Positions 15,253-23,822 of a stretch of 64,000 bases of DNA are shown here, in pieces. The notes under the pieces were generated by a model, which made no database searches, was not told the DNA's origin, and was given only the letters and a program-made list of their open reading frames with translations. Every line of letters starts with the position of its first letter. Position 1 is the stretch's first letter. Origin of the DNA: Neofamilia massiliensis (lineage in GTDB: Bacteria > Bacillota > Clostridia > Tissierellales > Peptoniphilaceae); NCBI RefSeq assembly GCF_001299475.1, contig NZ_CYUJ01000003.1, forward strand, positions 128,409 to 192,408. Reading direction: 5' to 3'. Position numbers and translations under genes: made by a program.

Positions 15253-16484
15253 CTTTCTACCTCCAATAATTTTTCTATCTGCTCTTGGACCTCACTGTCA
15301 TAGATATCTCCACTGACTTCTAAAACTGTAGGTCCATAAAGGACTAAGAAAGATTTTTCTCCAGCCAAGCTATAAGTTTTTTCGTAAGGAAAGTCTCCTG
15401 TCAAGTCTTTGACTAAGGCGCTTTCATAAGGATGGTCCTTAGCGTTTTTTATTATTCTTTCAGAAAGTACCCTAGCAAGTTTTTCATTTTTAACTTTTGT
15501 TTTTTCTATTCTTAGGTCTCTGTCTTTACTTTCATAAAGGTCGTGAGATGATGTCAAAAAACTTTTTTCCATAGGAAGTTTTTTAAAGTCTCCAGCATCT
15601 TTAAAGACAAAATTATTATTTGTCCATTGACCCATTAAGATAGAACCAGCTATACTTAGTAAAATAATAATTAAAATTGGAATAACAAACATTAATACCT
15701 TTTTTGTTCTAGTTTTTTTATTTAGTCTTTTAACCTTCTTTATAGAAAAAAATGTAACAAAAAATACTACTAATGGAAGTAATAAAATCCAAATTTTTTC
15801 AACATTTCCTCCAAAATATAAAATTTGAGCAATTAAGCCTAAAATTATAAGTATCAAACTTAGGCAAATTAAAAAAGTGTAAGTTTTGGAAAAACTCAAT
15901 TTTGAAAATTTCATGTCTTTTACAGCTGCAACATCTTTATTTCTCTTCTTAAAAACTATATAATCTCCAATTGAAAGAAAAATAAAAACCAAAAGTAATA
16001 TGCTTGCTGGGTAGTTAAATAAGGTTGCATTAGAGTAAAATATTGAAGAAGAATGGAAAGATCCACTTATTAAGAAAAATAAGCCTAGAAAAATAAATAA
16101 GCTTAATGCCATGGCGATTATTTCTCCCTTTATGCCTTTAGTTAATATTTCTTTTTCTTCCTTAGCATCATTATAAAGAGAATCTGCAGCTCCCTCTTCT
16201 AGTTTGTAAACATTGTTGTTAAAAGACTTATCCACTAGTTTCCAACCAAAGCCTTCAGCCATATTTTTATAATCATCTAGTTCATCTTTTGAAAATGCAG
16301 AATAAAATCCTTCGTTAGGGGCCATAATGACCCTGTATTTCACTTCAGCTGCTGGAGCTTTTTTAAATTTGTGGACAAATGGAAGTGGTAGGCTTTCAAT
16401 TTGCCAACCTTCTCTGGCCAGATCTTCATACCATTTTTCAAAAAGGCCAAAGTTTGTATAAGTTAAAAATCTAAATTTAATCAT
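15225..16484 (-). CDS. DUF2812 domain membrane protein, partner of PadR
   Basis: This 419-aa protein has an N-terminal soluble DUF2812 domain (FLTYTNFGLFEKWYEDLARE, then WQIESLPLPFVHKF). Five or so hydrophobic segments (about residues 125-290) and a C-terminal extracytoplasmic or soluble region follow. DUF2812 genes are commonly paired with PadR repressors; the biochemical role is unknown. Here the DUF2812 gene comes first and padR second under a promoter with duplicated operators. ATG 16484 has a GAAAGGTAAG ribosome site. Confidence 0.85.
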   Translation of the reverse strand: MIKFRFLTYTNFGLFEKWYEDLAREGWQIESLPLPFVHKFKKAPAAEVKYRVIMAPNEGFYSAFSKDELDDYKNMAEGFGWKLVDKSFNNNVYKLEEGAADSLYNDAKEEKEILTKGIKGEIIAMALSLFIFLGLFFLISGSFHSSSIFYSNATLFNYPASILLLVFIFLSIGDYIVFKKRNKDVAAVKDMKFSKLSFSKTYTFLICLSLILIILGLIAQILYFGGNVEKIWILLLPLVVFFVTFFSIKKVKRLNKKTRTKKVLMFVIPILIIILLSIAGSILMGQWTNNNFVFKDAGDFKKLPMEKSFLTSSHDLYESKDRDLRIEKTKVKNEKLARVLSERIIKNAKDHPYESALVKDLTGDFPYEKTYSLAGEKSFLVLYGPTVLEVSGDIYDSEVQEQIEKLLEVERWQGINSKH

Positions 16485-16507
16485 AGCTTACCTTTCTTTC
16501 AAATCAA

Positions 16508-16557
16508 ATATCGAGTCTCGATACTTATATGTTATATCGATACTCGATACTTGTCAA
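16508..16557 (-). promoter_or_regulatory. Promoter of DUF2812-padR with two PadR-type operators
   Basis: Two 18-bp near-palindromes, 16508-16525 and 16534-16551, agree at 16 of 18 positions (ATATCGANNCTCGATACT) and are spaced 26 bp centre to centre. The -35 TTGACA is at 16557-16552 and a -10 (TAACAT or TATAAC) follows, so the operators fill the spacer and the start region. This is the layout of an autorepressed padR operon; the binding protein is inferred. Confidence 0.75.
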
Positions 16558-16598
16558 GAAAAATTTTAAATCTAGATTTTTGTTTTTTAAATTGCATT

Positions 16599-17402
16599 TT
16601 AAATTGTCTTATTTTTTAAAGCCCTGTAGAGAAAATAAAACATTAGAAAAATATAAAGCAAGTAAAGGCAGTAAAGTAAACTTAGAGGAATGCTAAAACT
16701 TCCTTGGGGATTTTTTAGGGCATAAGAAACAAAGCCTACAGCCCCAAGAAACATTAAAATAAAAAATAAAAAATATTTTTTCTTCATTTTTCTTCCCTCT
16801 TCCTTGTCTTCTTTCAAACTTCCCTCTCCTTTTAATTTATAAAAACTTGCAGAAAGCAAAAGTGACCCAGAGTTTATTTTATAAAATCTTCTTCTATCCT
16901 TGGTCCAGCCGTCCATTATTATTAAATAAAGCTCTTCATTTTCATAAAACCTATAGCCTAAGGCCACAACATAGTGCCAGTCAAAAAGTCCATTGGCCAA
17001 TAACAAGATGCCCATGTGATTTTGGTCTAAGGCAGCTTTAATTTCATTTATATTTCTAGTTGAAAAATATTCAACATCTTTGCCTAGGTCTTTAAAGGTC
17101 CTTTGAATTTTTTTAGCAATAAAGAATACTGGCCCATTGCCAATTTCACTGTAAAATTTTTTAAACAAGCTGTCTTGGTCTATGTCTCTTATATAATAGT
17201 GACCAAGATTTGTGGCAGCAGTTGCCCCGCAGTGGTTTTTTGCTAGGTCTTTGTTGTCAGCTGTTGTAATAAATTCTAAATTAGCTAAGCCGTCTATATA
17301 AAAGTCAGTAAAGTTTCCCTTAGGCAGCTGGTCTGTATCTAAAAAACCATAGTCGCCACGGCCTAGGATAAATTTTTTAAATTTTTTAAAAATCTTTTTC
17401 AC
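16599..17402 (-). CDS. Putative C39/papain-like cysteine protease with C-terminal membrane anchor
   Basis: This 267-aa protein has an N-terminal papain-like layout. The candidate nucleophile Cys is in NHCGATAATNLGHYY (about residue 58), the His in DWHYVVALGY (about 142) and an Asp in IIMDGWTKD. Two hydrophobic segments (about 207-227 and 235-258) close the protein. There is no N-terminal signal, so the catalytic part is probably cytoplasmic with a C-terminal anchor. C39-type domains process peptides, often double-glycine leaders, but no ABC transporter or precursor peptide is adjacent. The family call is tentative. Confidence 0.6.
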   Translation of the reverse strand: MKKIFKKFKKFILGRGDYGFLDTDQLPKGNFTDFYIDGLANLEFITTADNKDLAKNHCGATAATNLGHYYIRDIDQDSLFKKFYSEIGNGPVFFIAKKIQRTFKDLGKDVEYFSTRNINEIKAALDQNHMGILLLANGLFDWHYVVALGYRFYENEELYLIIMDGWTKDRRRFYKINSGSLLLSASFYKLKGEGSLKEDKEEGRKMKKKYFLFFILMFLGAVGFVSYALKNPQGSFSIPLSLLYCLYLLYIFLMFYFLYRALKNKTI

Positions 17403-17444
17403 TAATCAAAATCTCCTTGGCAGAATTTTCTAATAATATTTTTC

Positions 17445-17858
17445 TTATTTCATTAAGGCTACACTCTCATAATCGCTTGCTAATTTCAAACCATTTTTCT
17501 TATAGAAATTAATATTCTCTTGGACTTGGTCTGTTAGTAAAATAAATTGTCTGACGTCCTTGTATTCATCTAAAATTTTTTTTAAAACTTTTGAGCCTAG
17601 GCCCTGACCTTGATATTTCTTTAAGATAAGCAGGTCTTGGAGATAAATTATTGTTTGTCCATCTCCAACAACCCTAGCCAAGCCTACTAAAACATTTTCA
17701 TCCCAAAGAGTCCAAACTTTTAAAGATCCTTCTATGGCCTTTAATAATTTTTCTGGCTCATTAGTATAGGCAGTCCAGCCTGCGTCTTTATATAGATTTA
17801 AAATTTGGTCTTTGTTTGGCATAATAGTTTCTTTGATTTCAATTTTGTCTACTTGCAT
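17445..17858 (-). CDS. GNAT family N-acetyltransferase
   Basis: This 137-aa protein has the GNAT fold pattern. The acetyl-CoA loop is in IYLQDLLILKKYQGQGLGSK (about 81-100, Q/RxxGxG), followed by the C-terminal strand ILLTDQVQENINFYKKNGLK typical of YitI/PanZ-like members. The substrate cannot be told. It lies about 40 nt upstream of the papain-like gene on the same strand. Confidence 0.88.
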   Translation of the reverse strand: MQVDKIEIKETIMPNKDQILNLYKDAGWTAYTNEPEKLLKAIEGSLKVWTLWDENVLVGLARVVGDGQTIIYLQDLLILKKYQGQGLGSKVLKKILDEYKDVRQFILLTDQVQENINFYKKNGLKLASDYESVALMK

Positions 17859-17886
17859 TTTCTTTCTCGTTTCTTTATATTTTCTT

Positions 17887-19692
17887 CTAATAAAAAAAGT
17901 TAGTTTTATAATAGTATTCTACATTTTTGAAGCGATTTTTATTAAGCAGAGTTTCTTCTTTTGGATTTGCTGTTAAGCTACCGTTTTCGCTTGTATAGGA
18001 ACTTGCATCAATTGGCATTTCTTCTAAGATGTCATTTAGATACTTAACATAGGAACTTTTAAAGCCTAGCTTGTTTAAACAGTAGGCAAAGAGATAGTAG
18101 TTAGACATATAGGGTCCCTGGCCTTTAATTTTATCTGCAAGATGTTTTTGCGCTTCTGAACTTGCCCAGAAAATATAGGGAGTGGTGTAATGATTAAGCC
18201 AACCATCGACGTTATCTAATCCTATGTCTATGCCCATCATCTTATAAAGTTCTCCTTCTCCTCCAAGTCTGGCCAAGTGGTCGCCAAAAAATATTACTAC
18301 AACTGGCTCTTTTCTCTTCTCGAGTTCTTGAGTCAGTTTTAAAAGATTTTCTCCAGTATTTTTAATGCCGTAGAGATAATTATTGGCAGAGTTATAGTCG
18401 CCGTCACTTCCATTAAAAGTCTCCCTGTCTAAATAATCTTCTATACCCTGGTCTTCTTGACTATAAGGCGTGTGATTTTGCATAGTAACAACAAAGTTAA
18501 AGTAAGGATGGTCCTTGGCTCTTTGGTCATAATTTTCTAAGATCAAAGGAAACAAAAGATTATCTGGGAAATACTTACCTGGCTGGTTGACATAATATTG
18601 GTCAAAGAAATTTTCTGAGTATAAAAAATTATCCAAGCCTAAAAATTTATTGGTGTTAAGCCTGTTATAAAAGGTGCCTGTAAAGGGATGCATTGTGTGA
18701 CTAATATAACCTTGGTCCTTTAACATCCACACAAGAGAATTGCGATTTTTAATGTAGGGAATATTTGAATAAGCTCCTGTAAGAATATTTCTCTCAGTTT
18801 CAATTGTCCCACCACCAAAGGTATAATTTTGAATTTTTCCATAAAGGCTTTTTTCTCTCAATTCTTTAAAAGGCTTATAAACTTCTGGATCGACTTTGGC
18901 TCCGAGGCTTTCTAAATCTCCATAAGATTCGCCTAAAATTAATATAATGTCTACCTTGTCTTTGTCTTCTGGCATTGACTCCTTATAAGAAGCTAGAATT
19001 TTTTTAGCCTCCTCTGGCTGGTAGTTTTCTGGCGGATGATTAAATAAATCCCTATATGCATAGGTAAAAGTGTAGACTAGGCCCCTGTCCTTGGCTCTTT
19101 CAACTTCAATATAGGGATGGTATCTGCCCATTGAGTTGGTCCAATAAGTGTCTCTGTCGATCATTATGGTATTTAAAATTAAGCCTCCTAGGACTAGAGA
19201 AAATACTAAGCCTCCAAGTCTAAGGGCCTTGGGCATTTTTGTTTTTAAAAATTTTATAAGTAAAAAACTTCCTAAAATAATAAAAATTGGATAGACAAAA
19301 TATATCTTGTGGACCTTTAGTGGATTTCCTTCTGCAAGCATAGAAAGTCCTTCTTTAATTAGGCCCAGGTCTGTAAGTCTAAGGTTGTCATTTCTATAAA
19401 AAAGTTTATTTTGATTGCCAATGCCCATTAAAAACAAGAGGGTGGAATTTATACAAAAACTAAGGCCTAAACTTCCAGTTAAAAAATATCCTATAAGTAA
19501 AAAAATAAAAATTGGAATATAATTCATTATAAAAATTATTTTGTGGGTCAAAAGTGCTTTGATCAAAGTTAAGTCAACAACTTGGTCCACAAATAAAATG
19601 CTAACTAGGGTTAAAACAAAGGCCAAAAGAAAAATAAGTAAGATGTCTATAAAAAACTTTTTCTTTGAACTTATAAAATTTTCTCTTGCCAT
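17887..19692 (-). CDS. LtaS-type membrane sulfatase-fold transferase (lipoteichoic acid synthase family)
   Basis: This 601-aa protein has five N-terminal membrane segments (about residues 10-35, 50-95, 130-150 and 160-180) and an extracellular alkaline-phosphatase-superfamily domain. Metal and nucleophile motifs are ILILGESYGDLESLG and GGGTIETERNILTGAYS (Thr nucleophile region), with FFGDHLARLGG downstream. LtaS-type enzymes transfer phosphoglycerol from phosphatidylglycerol to glycolipid or sugar acceptors on the cell surface. Whether this one makes lipoteichoic acid or decorates another polymer is not decidable here. Confidence 0.85.
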   Translation of the reverse strand: MARENFISSKKKFFIDILLIFLLAFVLTLVSILFVDQVVDLTLIKALLTHKIIFIMNYIPIFIFLLIGYFLTGSLGLSFCINSTLLFLMGIGNQNKLFYRNDNLRLTDLGLIKEGLSMLAEGNPLKVHKIYFVYPIFIILGSFLLIKFLKTKMPKALRLGGLVFSLVLGGLILNTIMIDRDTYWTNSMGRYHPYIEVERAKDRGLVYTFTYAYRDLFNHPPENYQPEEAKKILASYKESMPEDKDKVDIILILGESYGDLESLGAKVDPEVYKPFKELREKSLYGKIQNYTFGGGTIETERNILTGAYSNIPYIKNRNSLVWMLKDQGYISHTMHPFTGTFYNRLNTNKFLGLDNFLYSENFFDQYYVNQPGKYFPDNLLFPLILENYDQRAKDHPYFNFVVTMQNHTPYSQEDQGIEDYLDRETFNGSDGDYNSANNYLYGIKNTGENLLKLTQELEKRKEPVVVIFFGDHLARLGGEGELYKMMGIDIGLDNVDGWLNHYTTPYIFWASSEAQKHLADKIKGQGPYMSNYYLFAYCLNKLGFKSSYVKYLNDILEEMPIDASSYTSENGSLTANPKEETLLNKNRFKNVEYYYKTNFFY

Positions 19693-19734
19693 AGCTTGTC
19701 TCCTCCTTAATATAAAATAATTATATCAAAGCAG

Positions 19735-19764
19735 TAAAAAAAATCCACTAAAAGGCTTAGTGGA
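19735..19764 (-). terminator. Intrinsic terminator of the alcohol dehydrogenase gene
   Basis: On the minus strand TCCACTAAGCCTTTTAGTGGA (19764-19744) forms a 7-bp stem followed by at least seven T residues, shortly after the stop at 19785. Confidence 0.8.
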
Positions 19765-19784
19765 CTTTTCTTTTCTTAATTTTT

Positions 19785-20954
19785 TTAAAAGGCTTTCTTA
19801 TAAATTTCTAAAATGTCATTTTCTTCTAAGTGAACAAAGCCTGTTATTTCTGCCTTGGATCTATTGTTGACACAATTTTTTGCCATTAACGGTAGGTCTT
19901 CTTCTGTAAAGCCTTCTTCTCTTAATCTTTCAGAAATGCCCATTGAAGTAAAAAACTTTCTCAAGGCATCTATGCCCTTTAAGGCAGTTTCCCTTTTTGA
20001 ACTTTCTTTAATTCCAAAGACATTTGTCGCAAAGTCTGCAATTTTTTCTTCTGTCTGATCATTTAGACAGTATTCTAACCAATATGGAGTTAAGATTGCA
20101 AGGCCAACTCCGTGAGTAATGTCTCTTAGGGCTGACAGTTCGTGTTCCATTGGGTGAACAGACCAGGCTGTGTCCTTGCCAGTATCAAGAAGGCCATTAA
20201 TGGCCCAAGATCCTGCCCACATTAAATTTGCTCTAGCTTCGTAGTTATTTGAATCTTTTATGGCTATTGGTCCGTACTTGATACAAGTTTTTAAAATTCC
20301 TTCTGCCGTCCTATCTTGGAAAAATGCTCCGTCATTAAGGCTAAAATAATTTTCCATGGTGTGGCTCATAATGTCTGCTGTTCCAGCTGCTGTGTGATAG
20401 GCATCAACTGTATAAGTAAGTTCTGGATTTAAGATAGCAAATCTTGGTCTAACCAGTTCTGATCCCCAGCCTAATTTTTGTCCAGTCTCTTCATTTGAAA
20501 TTACAGATGCTGTATCCATTTCTGACCCAGTTGCTGATAAGGTTAAAACTGCTCCTAATTGAATGGCCTTGTTGGGTTCTTCTTTTCCTATAACTATGTC
20601 CCAAGGATCAGCCTCGCTGTAGGCTCCAAGAGCAATAAGTTTTGCTGAATCAATTACTGATCCGCCTCCTACTGCTAGAATAAAATCAATTTGATTTTCT
20701 TTAGCAAGCACAACTCCTTCTCTAACCTTGTCGATTCTAGGATTTGGAACAATTCCATCTAGGTCAAAAGTTTTTATTCCAATGTTTTTTAAATTATTTA
20801 CGATTTTGTCATAGAGGCCAGTTTTTTTAATTGACCCTTGGCCATAAACTAAAAGTACATTTTTTCCATAGGGCAAAATTTCTTTTCCTAAATTTTCTAA
20901 GGTATCTTTGCCAAATAATATTTTAGTTGATATTTCAAAAGTAAAATCTTTCAT
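19785..20954 (-). CDS. Iron-containing alcohol dehydrogenase (butanol dehydrogenase type)
   Basis: This 389-aa group III alcohol dehydrogenase probably uses NAD(P)H to reduce aldehydes during fermentation. The N-terminal FEISTKILFGKDTLENLG, cofactor loop AVGGGSVIDSAKLIA (about 95-109) and metal ligands in ADIMSHTMENYF and HELSALRDITHGVGLAILTP match BdhA/YugJ proteins. It is a single-gene unit, divergent from the threonine aldolase gene across a 114-nt gap. Confidence 0.92.
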   Translation of the reverse strand: MKDFTFEISTKILFGKDTLENLGKEILPYGKNVLLVYGQGSIKKTGLYDKIVNNLKNIGIKTFDLDGIVPNPRIDKVREGVVLAKENQIDFILAVGGGSVIDSAKLIALGAYSEADPWDIVIGKEEPNKAIQLGAVLTLSATGSEMDTASVISNEETGQKLGWGSELVRPRFAILNPELTYTVDAYHTAAGTADIMSHTMENYFSLNDGAFFQDRTAEGILKTCIKYGPIAIKDSNNYEARANLMWAGSWAINGLLDTGKDTAWSVHPMEHELSALRDITHGVGLAILTPYWLEYCLNDQTEEKIADFATNVFGIKESSKRETALKGIDALRKFFTSMGISERLREEGFTEEDLPLMAKNCVNNRSKAEITGFVHLEENDILEIYKKAF

Positions 20955-21068
20955 ACCTACTCCCTTCTAAGTTTTATTTTATATTTACTCTATTTACATA
21001 ATCATATCATAAAAAAATCTACTTGTAGTATAATATTAGTAAAGAAAATTTTCCAAGGAGAGGGACTT

Positions 21069-22085
21069 ATGATAAATTTTTTAAATGACTATAATGACAA
21101 AGGCCACGAAAAAGTCTATGAATTTTTAGAAAGACTGCCTCAAGACAAAATGTCAGGCTATGGCCAAGATGACTATACCTTAGCTGTTAAAGAGAAAATA
21201 AAAAAAGAAATTGAAAGAGATGATATTTTAGTAGAATTTCTTCCTGGAGGAACTATTGTAAACATTGTCGCCTGCACCAACAACCTAAGACCTTATGAGG
21301 CTATTATCTGTGCAAAAACTGGCCACATTTCCATCCATGAAACTGCAGCAATTGAAGCCACTGGCCACAAGCTTGTAACTATAACTGCTGAAAATGGAAA
21401 ACTTACTCCAGACCTTTTAAGAAAAGAGCTTGAACTATTTGGAGCTGAAACAAATGTTATTCCAAAAATCGTCTACATTTCAAATACAAGTGAAGCAGGA
21501 ACAGTTTATTCTATTAAAGAAATAAAGGCCTTGCATAAGCTTTGTAAGGACTATGACTGCTATCTTTATGTAGACGGGGCTAGACTTGCTGTTGCTATGG
21601 CTGTTGAAAACTTCACTTTAAATGAACTTGCTAATTCTTGTGATGCCTTTACCATTGGTGGAACAAAAAACGGAGCGCTTTTTGGAGAAATTCTAGTTGT
21701 CGTAGAAGACAAGTTAAAGGAAAGACTTAGAAACCATATGAAACAAAAAGGAGCAATTATGGCCAAAGGCTTTATTCTCGCTGCCCAATTTGATGCCCTT
21801 TTTGATGACGGACTTTATTATCAGCTGGGAAAAAATTCTTATGAAAGTGCTAGGGCCTTAAGTGATGGACTTTTAAAATTAGGAGTTTCCTTTACTTATC
21901 CACCAGAGTCCAACCAGCTTTTTATTAAGTTAAGTGATAAACAAATTGAAGAAGTTAGAAAATTTGCAAACATTGACCTAGAAAGTCTTGGCGGCTATGA
22001 AGCTAGCCTTAGACTTTGCACATCTTATAGGACCACTAAGGAAGAAGTCGCTGAGTTTTTAGAAAAATTAGAAAAAATTTTATAA
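21069..22085 (+). CDS. ltaE: Low-specificity threonine aldolase family PLP enzyme
   Basis: This 338-aa fold-type I PLP enzyme probably splits threonine into glycine and acetaldehyde. Motifs are GGTIVNIVACTNNLRPYEAI, the cofactor-stacking region GHISIHETAAIEATGHK, DGARLAVAM and the PLP-lysine motif FTIGGTKNGALFGE. The ribosome site AAGGAGAGGG precedes the ATG and a TATAAT -10 lies near 21030. A terminator follows at 22095-22129. The acetaldehyde product could feed the neighbouring alcohol dehydrogenase; that link is speculative. Confidence 0.92.
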   Translation: MINFLNDYNDKGHEKVYEFLERLPQDKMSGYGQDDYTLAVKEKIKKEIERDDILVEFLPGGTIVNIVACTNNLRPYEAIICAKTGHISIHETAAIEATGHKLVTITAENGKLTPDLLRKELELFGAETNVIPKIVYISNTSEAGTVYSIKEIKALHKLCKDYDCYLYVDGARLAVAMAVENFTLNELANSCDAFTIGGTKNGALFGEILVVVEDKLKERLRNHMKQKGAIMAKGFILAAQFDALFDDGLYYQLGKNSYESARALSDGLLKLGVSFTYPPESNQLFIKLSDKQIEEVRKFANIDLESLGGYEASLRLCTSYRTTKEEVAEFLEKLEKIL

Positions 22086-22094
22086 AAGCAAAAA

Positions 22095-22129
22095 AATATC
22101 TGTTAAAGGTCAACCCTCTAGCAGATATT
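22095..22129 (+). terminator. Bidirectional terminator after the threonine aldolase gene
   Basis: AATATCTGTTA (22095-22105) pairs with TAGCAGATATT (22119-22129) with one G-T pair, and is followed by TTTATTTTTATTT. Confidence 0.8.
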
Positions 22130-22153
22130 TTTATTTTTATTTAATTTTATGTC

Positions 22154-22726
22154 TTAAGAGTTTTTATGGCTTCTTAGTCTAAGGGACCAAGTAATTAAGA
22201 AAATATAAAGGAAAACTCTTAGCCAGTCTCCAAAAATATAATAAATATTTGCAAAGATACTTAAATCATTAAAGTTAAATGGGACTAGAAGAACAAAGAA
22301 TAAGATCCAACCTAGGATATAAAAAACTTTTTTCTTATTATTTAAGATTATTGGCTTATTCTTTTCTTTTACTATTGTAATTATAGTAAGCAGAATAAAA
22401 ATAATAAATTCTATCCAAGCAACTACTAGCCTAGAATAATTCCACTGAGGAAGAAAATCCTTGGTCAAAAATATTAATCTCCAAGTTATTCCAGTGCCAT
22501 AGCGGATATAAATATCTGCAAAGAAAAATATGGTCCAAAGACAATAAAGAAGAACATTTTCTCTTTTAAAAATTAATATCAGGCCGCAAGAAAAAATTGG
22601 CAGGGCTAAAAATAAGCCAGTAAAAAAACTCCTTAATAAGGCAAATATTATTATAAGTATAAGGGAAAGACCACAAAGGGCCTTTCCTATTTCTATATTT
22701 CTTTGTCTTGGTAAATTATTTTCCAT
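22154..22726 (-). CDS. Polytopic membrane protein, function unknown
   Basis: This 190-aa protein has about five hydrophobic segments (residues about 14-50, 55-75, 100-118, 130-147 and 160-183) and short charged loops. No family motif is recognised. It lies 20 nt after a secreted stalk-domain protein on the same strand, so the two may be co-expressed. Confidence 0.65.
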   Translation of the reverse strand: MENNLPRQRNIEIGKALCGLSLILIIIFALLRSFFTGLFLALPIFSCGLILIFKRENVLLYCLWTIFFFADIYIRYGTGITWRLIFLTKDFLPQWNYSRLVVAWIEFIIFILLTIITIVKEKNKPIILNNKKKVFYILGWILFFVLLVPFNFNDLSIFANIYYIFGDWLRVFLYIFLITWSLRLRSHKNS

Positions 22727-22746
22727 TTTGTCCTTTCTTAGAAATC

Positions 22747-23604
22747 TTATTCAAATAAAAATTTGTTTATTTTATTTATATCTTCCTCTTGAATATAAGA
22801 TATTCCGTCTACAACAGAAAAATCTTTCATTGTCTCAACTTTTTTATTAATTTCTAACTTAGCTTCCTTGTTATAAATTTTAATTGTCTTATCTTTAAGG
22901 CTAATTGTTGTTGTGTCATCTGATTTTTCCCAAGTTACTTGGGCGCCAAGGTCTTCATAATAAGCTCTCAATAAATATCCCTTGTCATCGTCAGACTTAT
23001 AATCCATTAGGTCGACAACTTTTTTTGGAATATCTAAAACTATTATCTTTTCAGGTCGGGCAATTGGTGGAAGTGATCTTGTGGCTACAGTATAAAGAAC
23101 AGCTAAATCTTTTTCTAAAAAGTCTTTAACTTCCTCACCTTTTAAGTTTTTAGCCACGTTCTCATCTGTAAGATTAAGTTCTAATCTATTACTAATGCCC
23201 TTACCTTCTTTGTTAAAATAGTCAACCTCTAAAGAATATTTGCTATCTTTAACATTGACTCCAATAAAGTTAGGAGTCATTTGGCCTGGATAAGACATCA
23301 ACATTGGTGTGTCTTCTCTATAGAAGTATTGGATTTCTTCTCCCTTTTTAAACTTATAATTTTCAACAAGTTCTCCAGTTTTTAAATCCATTACTGGAAC
23401 ATCCTTGGTAAATAAATATACCTTGTCTAAGGCAGTTTCTGAATCAGAATCACTGGCAACTAAAATTTTGTTAGAGTCATCTTTTTCATTTACTTCTTCA
23501 ACTTTTGCAAAGTCCATAGCAAATTTTACAGGCTCTTCTTTTGCAAGAGCTAGACTTGAAAACATTAATACTAAGGCCATGCTAAAAAATAAAATCTTTT
23601 TCAT
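22747..23604 (-). CDS. Secreted protein with copper amine oxidase N-terminal-like (stalk) domain
   Basis: This 285-aa protein begins with a clear signal peptide (MKKILFFSMALVLMFSSLALA, cleavage after about residue 21). The C-terminal 85 residues look like the stalk domain found in many clostridial surface proteins (AYYEDLGAQVTWEKSDDTTT then a TIKIYNKEAKLEINKK hairpin). The middle (about 40-190) is not assigned. The ribosome site AAGGAGG precedes the ATG. The function is not known. Confidence 0.72.
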   Translation of the reverse strand: MKKILFFSMALVLMFSSLALAKEEPVKFAMDFAKVEEVNEKDDSNKILVASDSDSETALDKVYLFTKDVPVMDLKTGELVENYKFKKGEEIQYFYREDTPMLMSYPGQMTPNFIGVNVKDSKYSLEVDYFNKEGKGISNRLELNLTDENVAKNLKGEEVKDFLEKDLAVLYTVATRSLPPIARPEKIIVLDIPKKVVDLMDYKSDDDKGYLLRAYYEDLGAQVTWEKSDDTTTISLKDKTIKIYNKEAKLEINKKVETMKDFSVVDGISYIQEEDINKINKFLFE

Positions 23605-23786
23605 AAAAATCCTCCTTGTGCTTAATAGCTATTTCTTATAAAGCATTTTATCACAGGCATAAAGTTAAAAATATACAAAAGGGTTACGAAAAATAAACAA
23701 AGCAGTTACAAACTTTTTCTTATTTCCTTTGATTATAAATAAATATATAGGCCTTCTCTTTATAAAAGTCCTAGATATTAAAAGTT

Positions 23787-23811
23787 AAGATCCAAGAAAA
23801 ATCTTGAGTCT
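23787..23811 (-). terminator. Weak terminator after catalase
   Basis: On the minus strand AAGACTCAAGA and TCTTGGATCTT can pair with two mismatches around a T-rich loop, 12 nt after the catalase stop, followed by AACTTTTAAT. The T tract is poor. Confidence 0.4.
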
Positions 23812-23822
23812 TAATTTTATTC

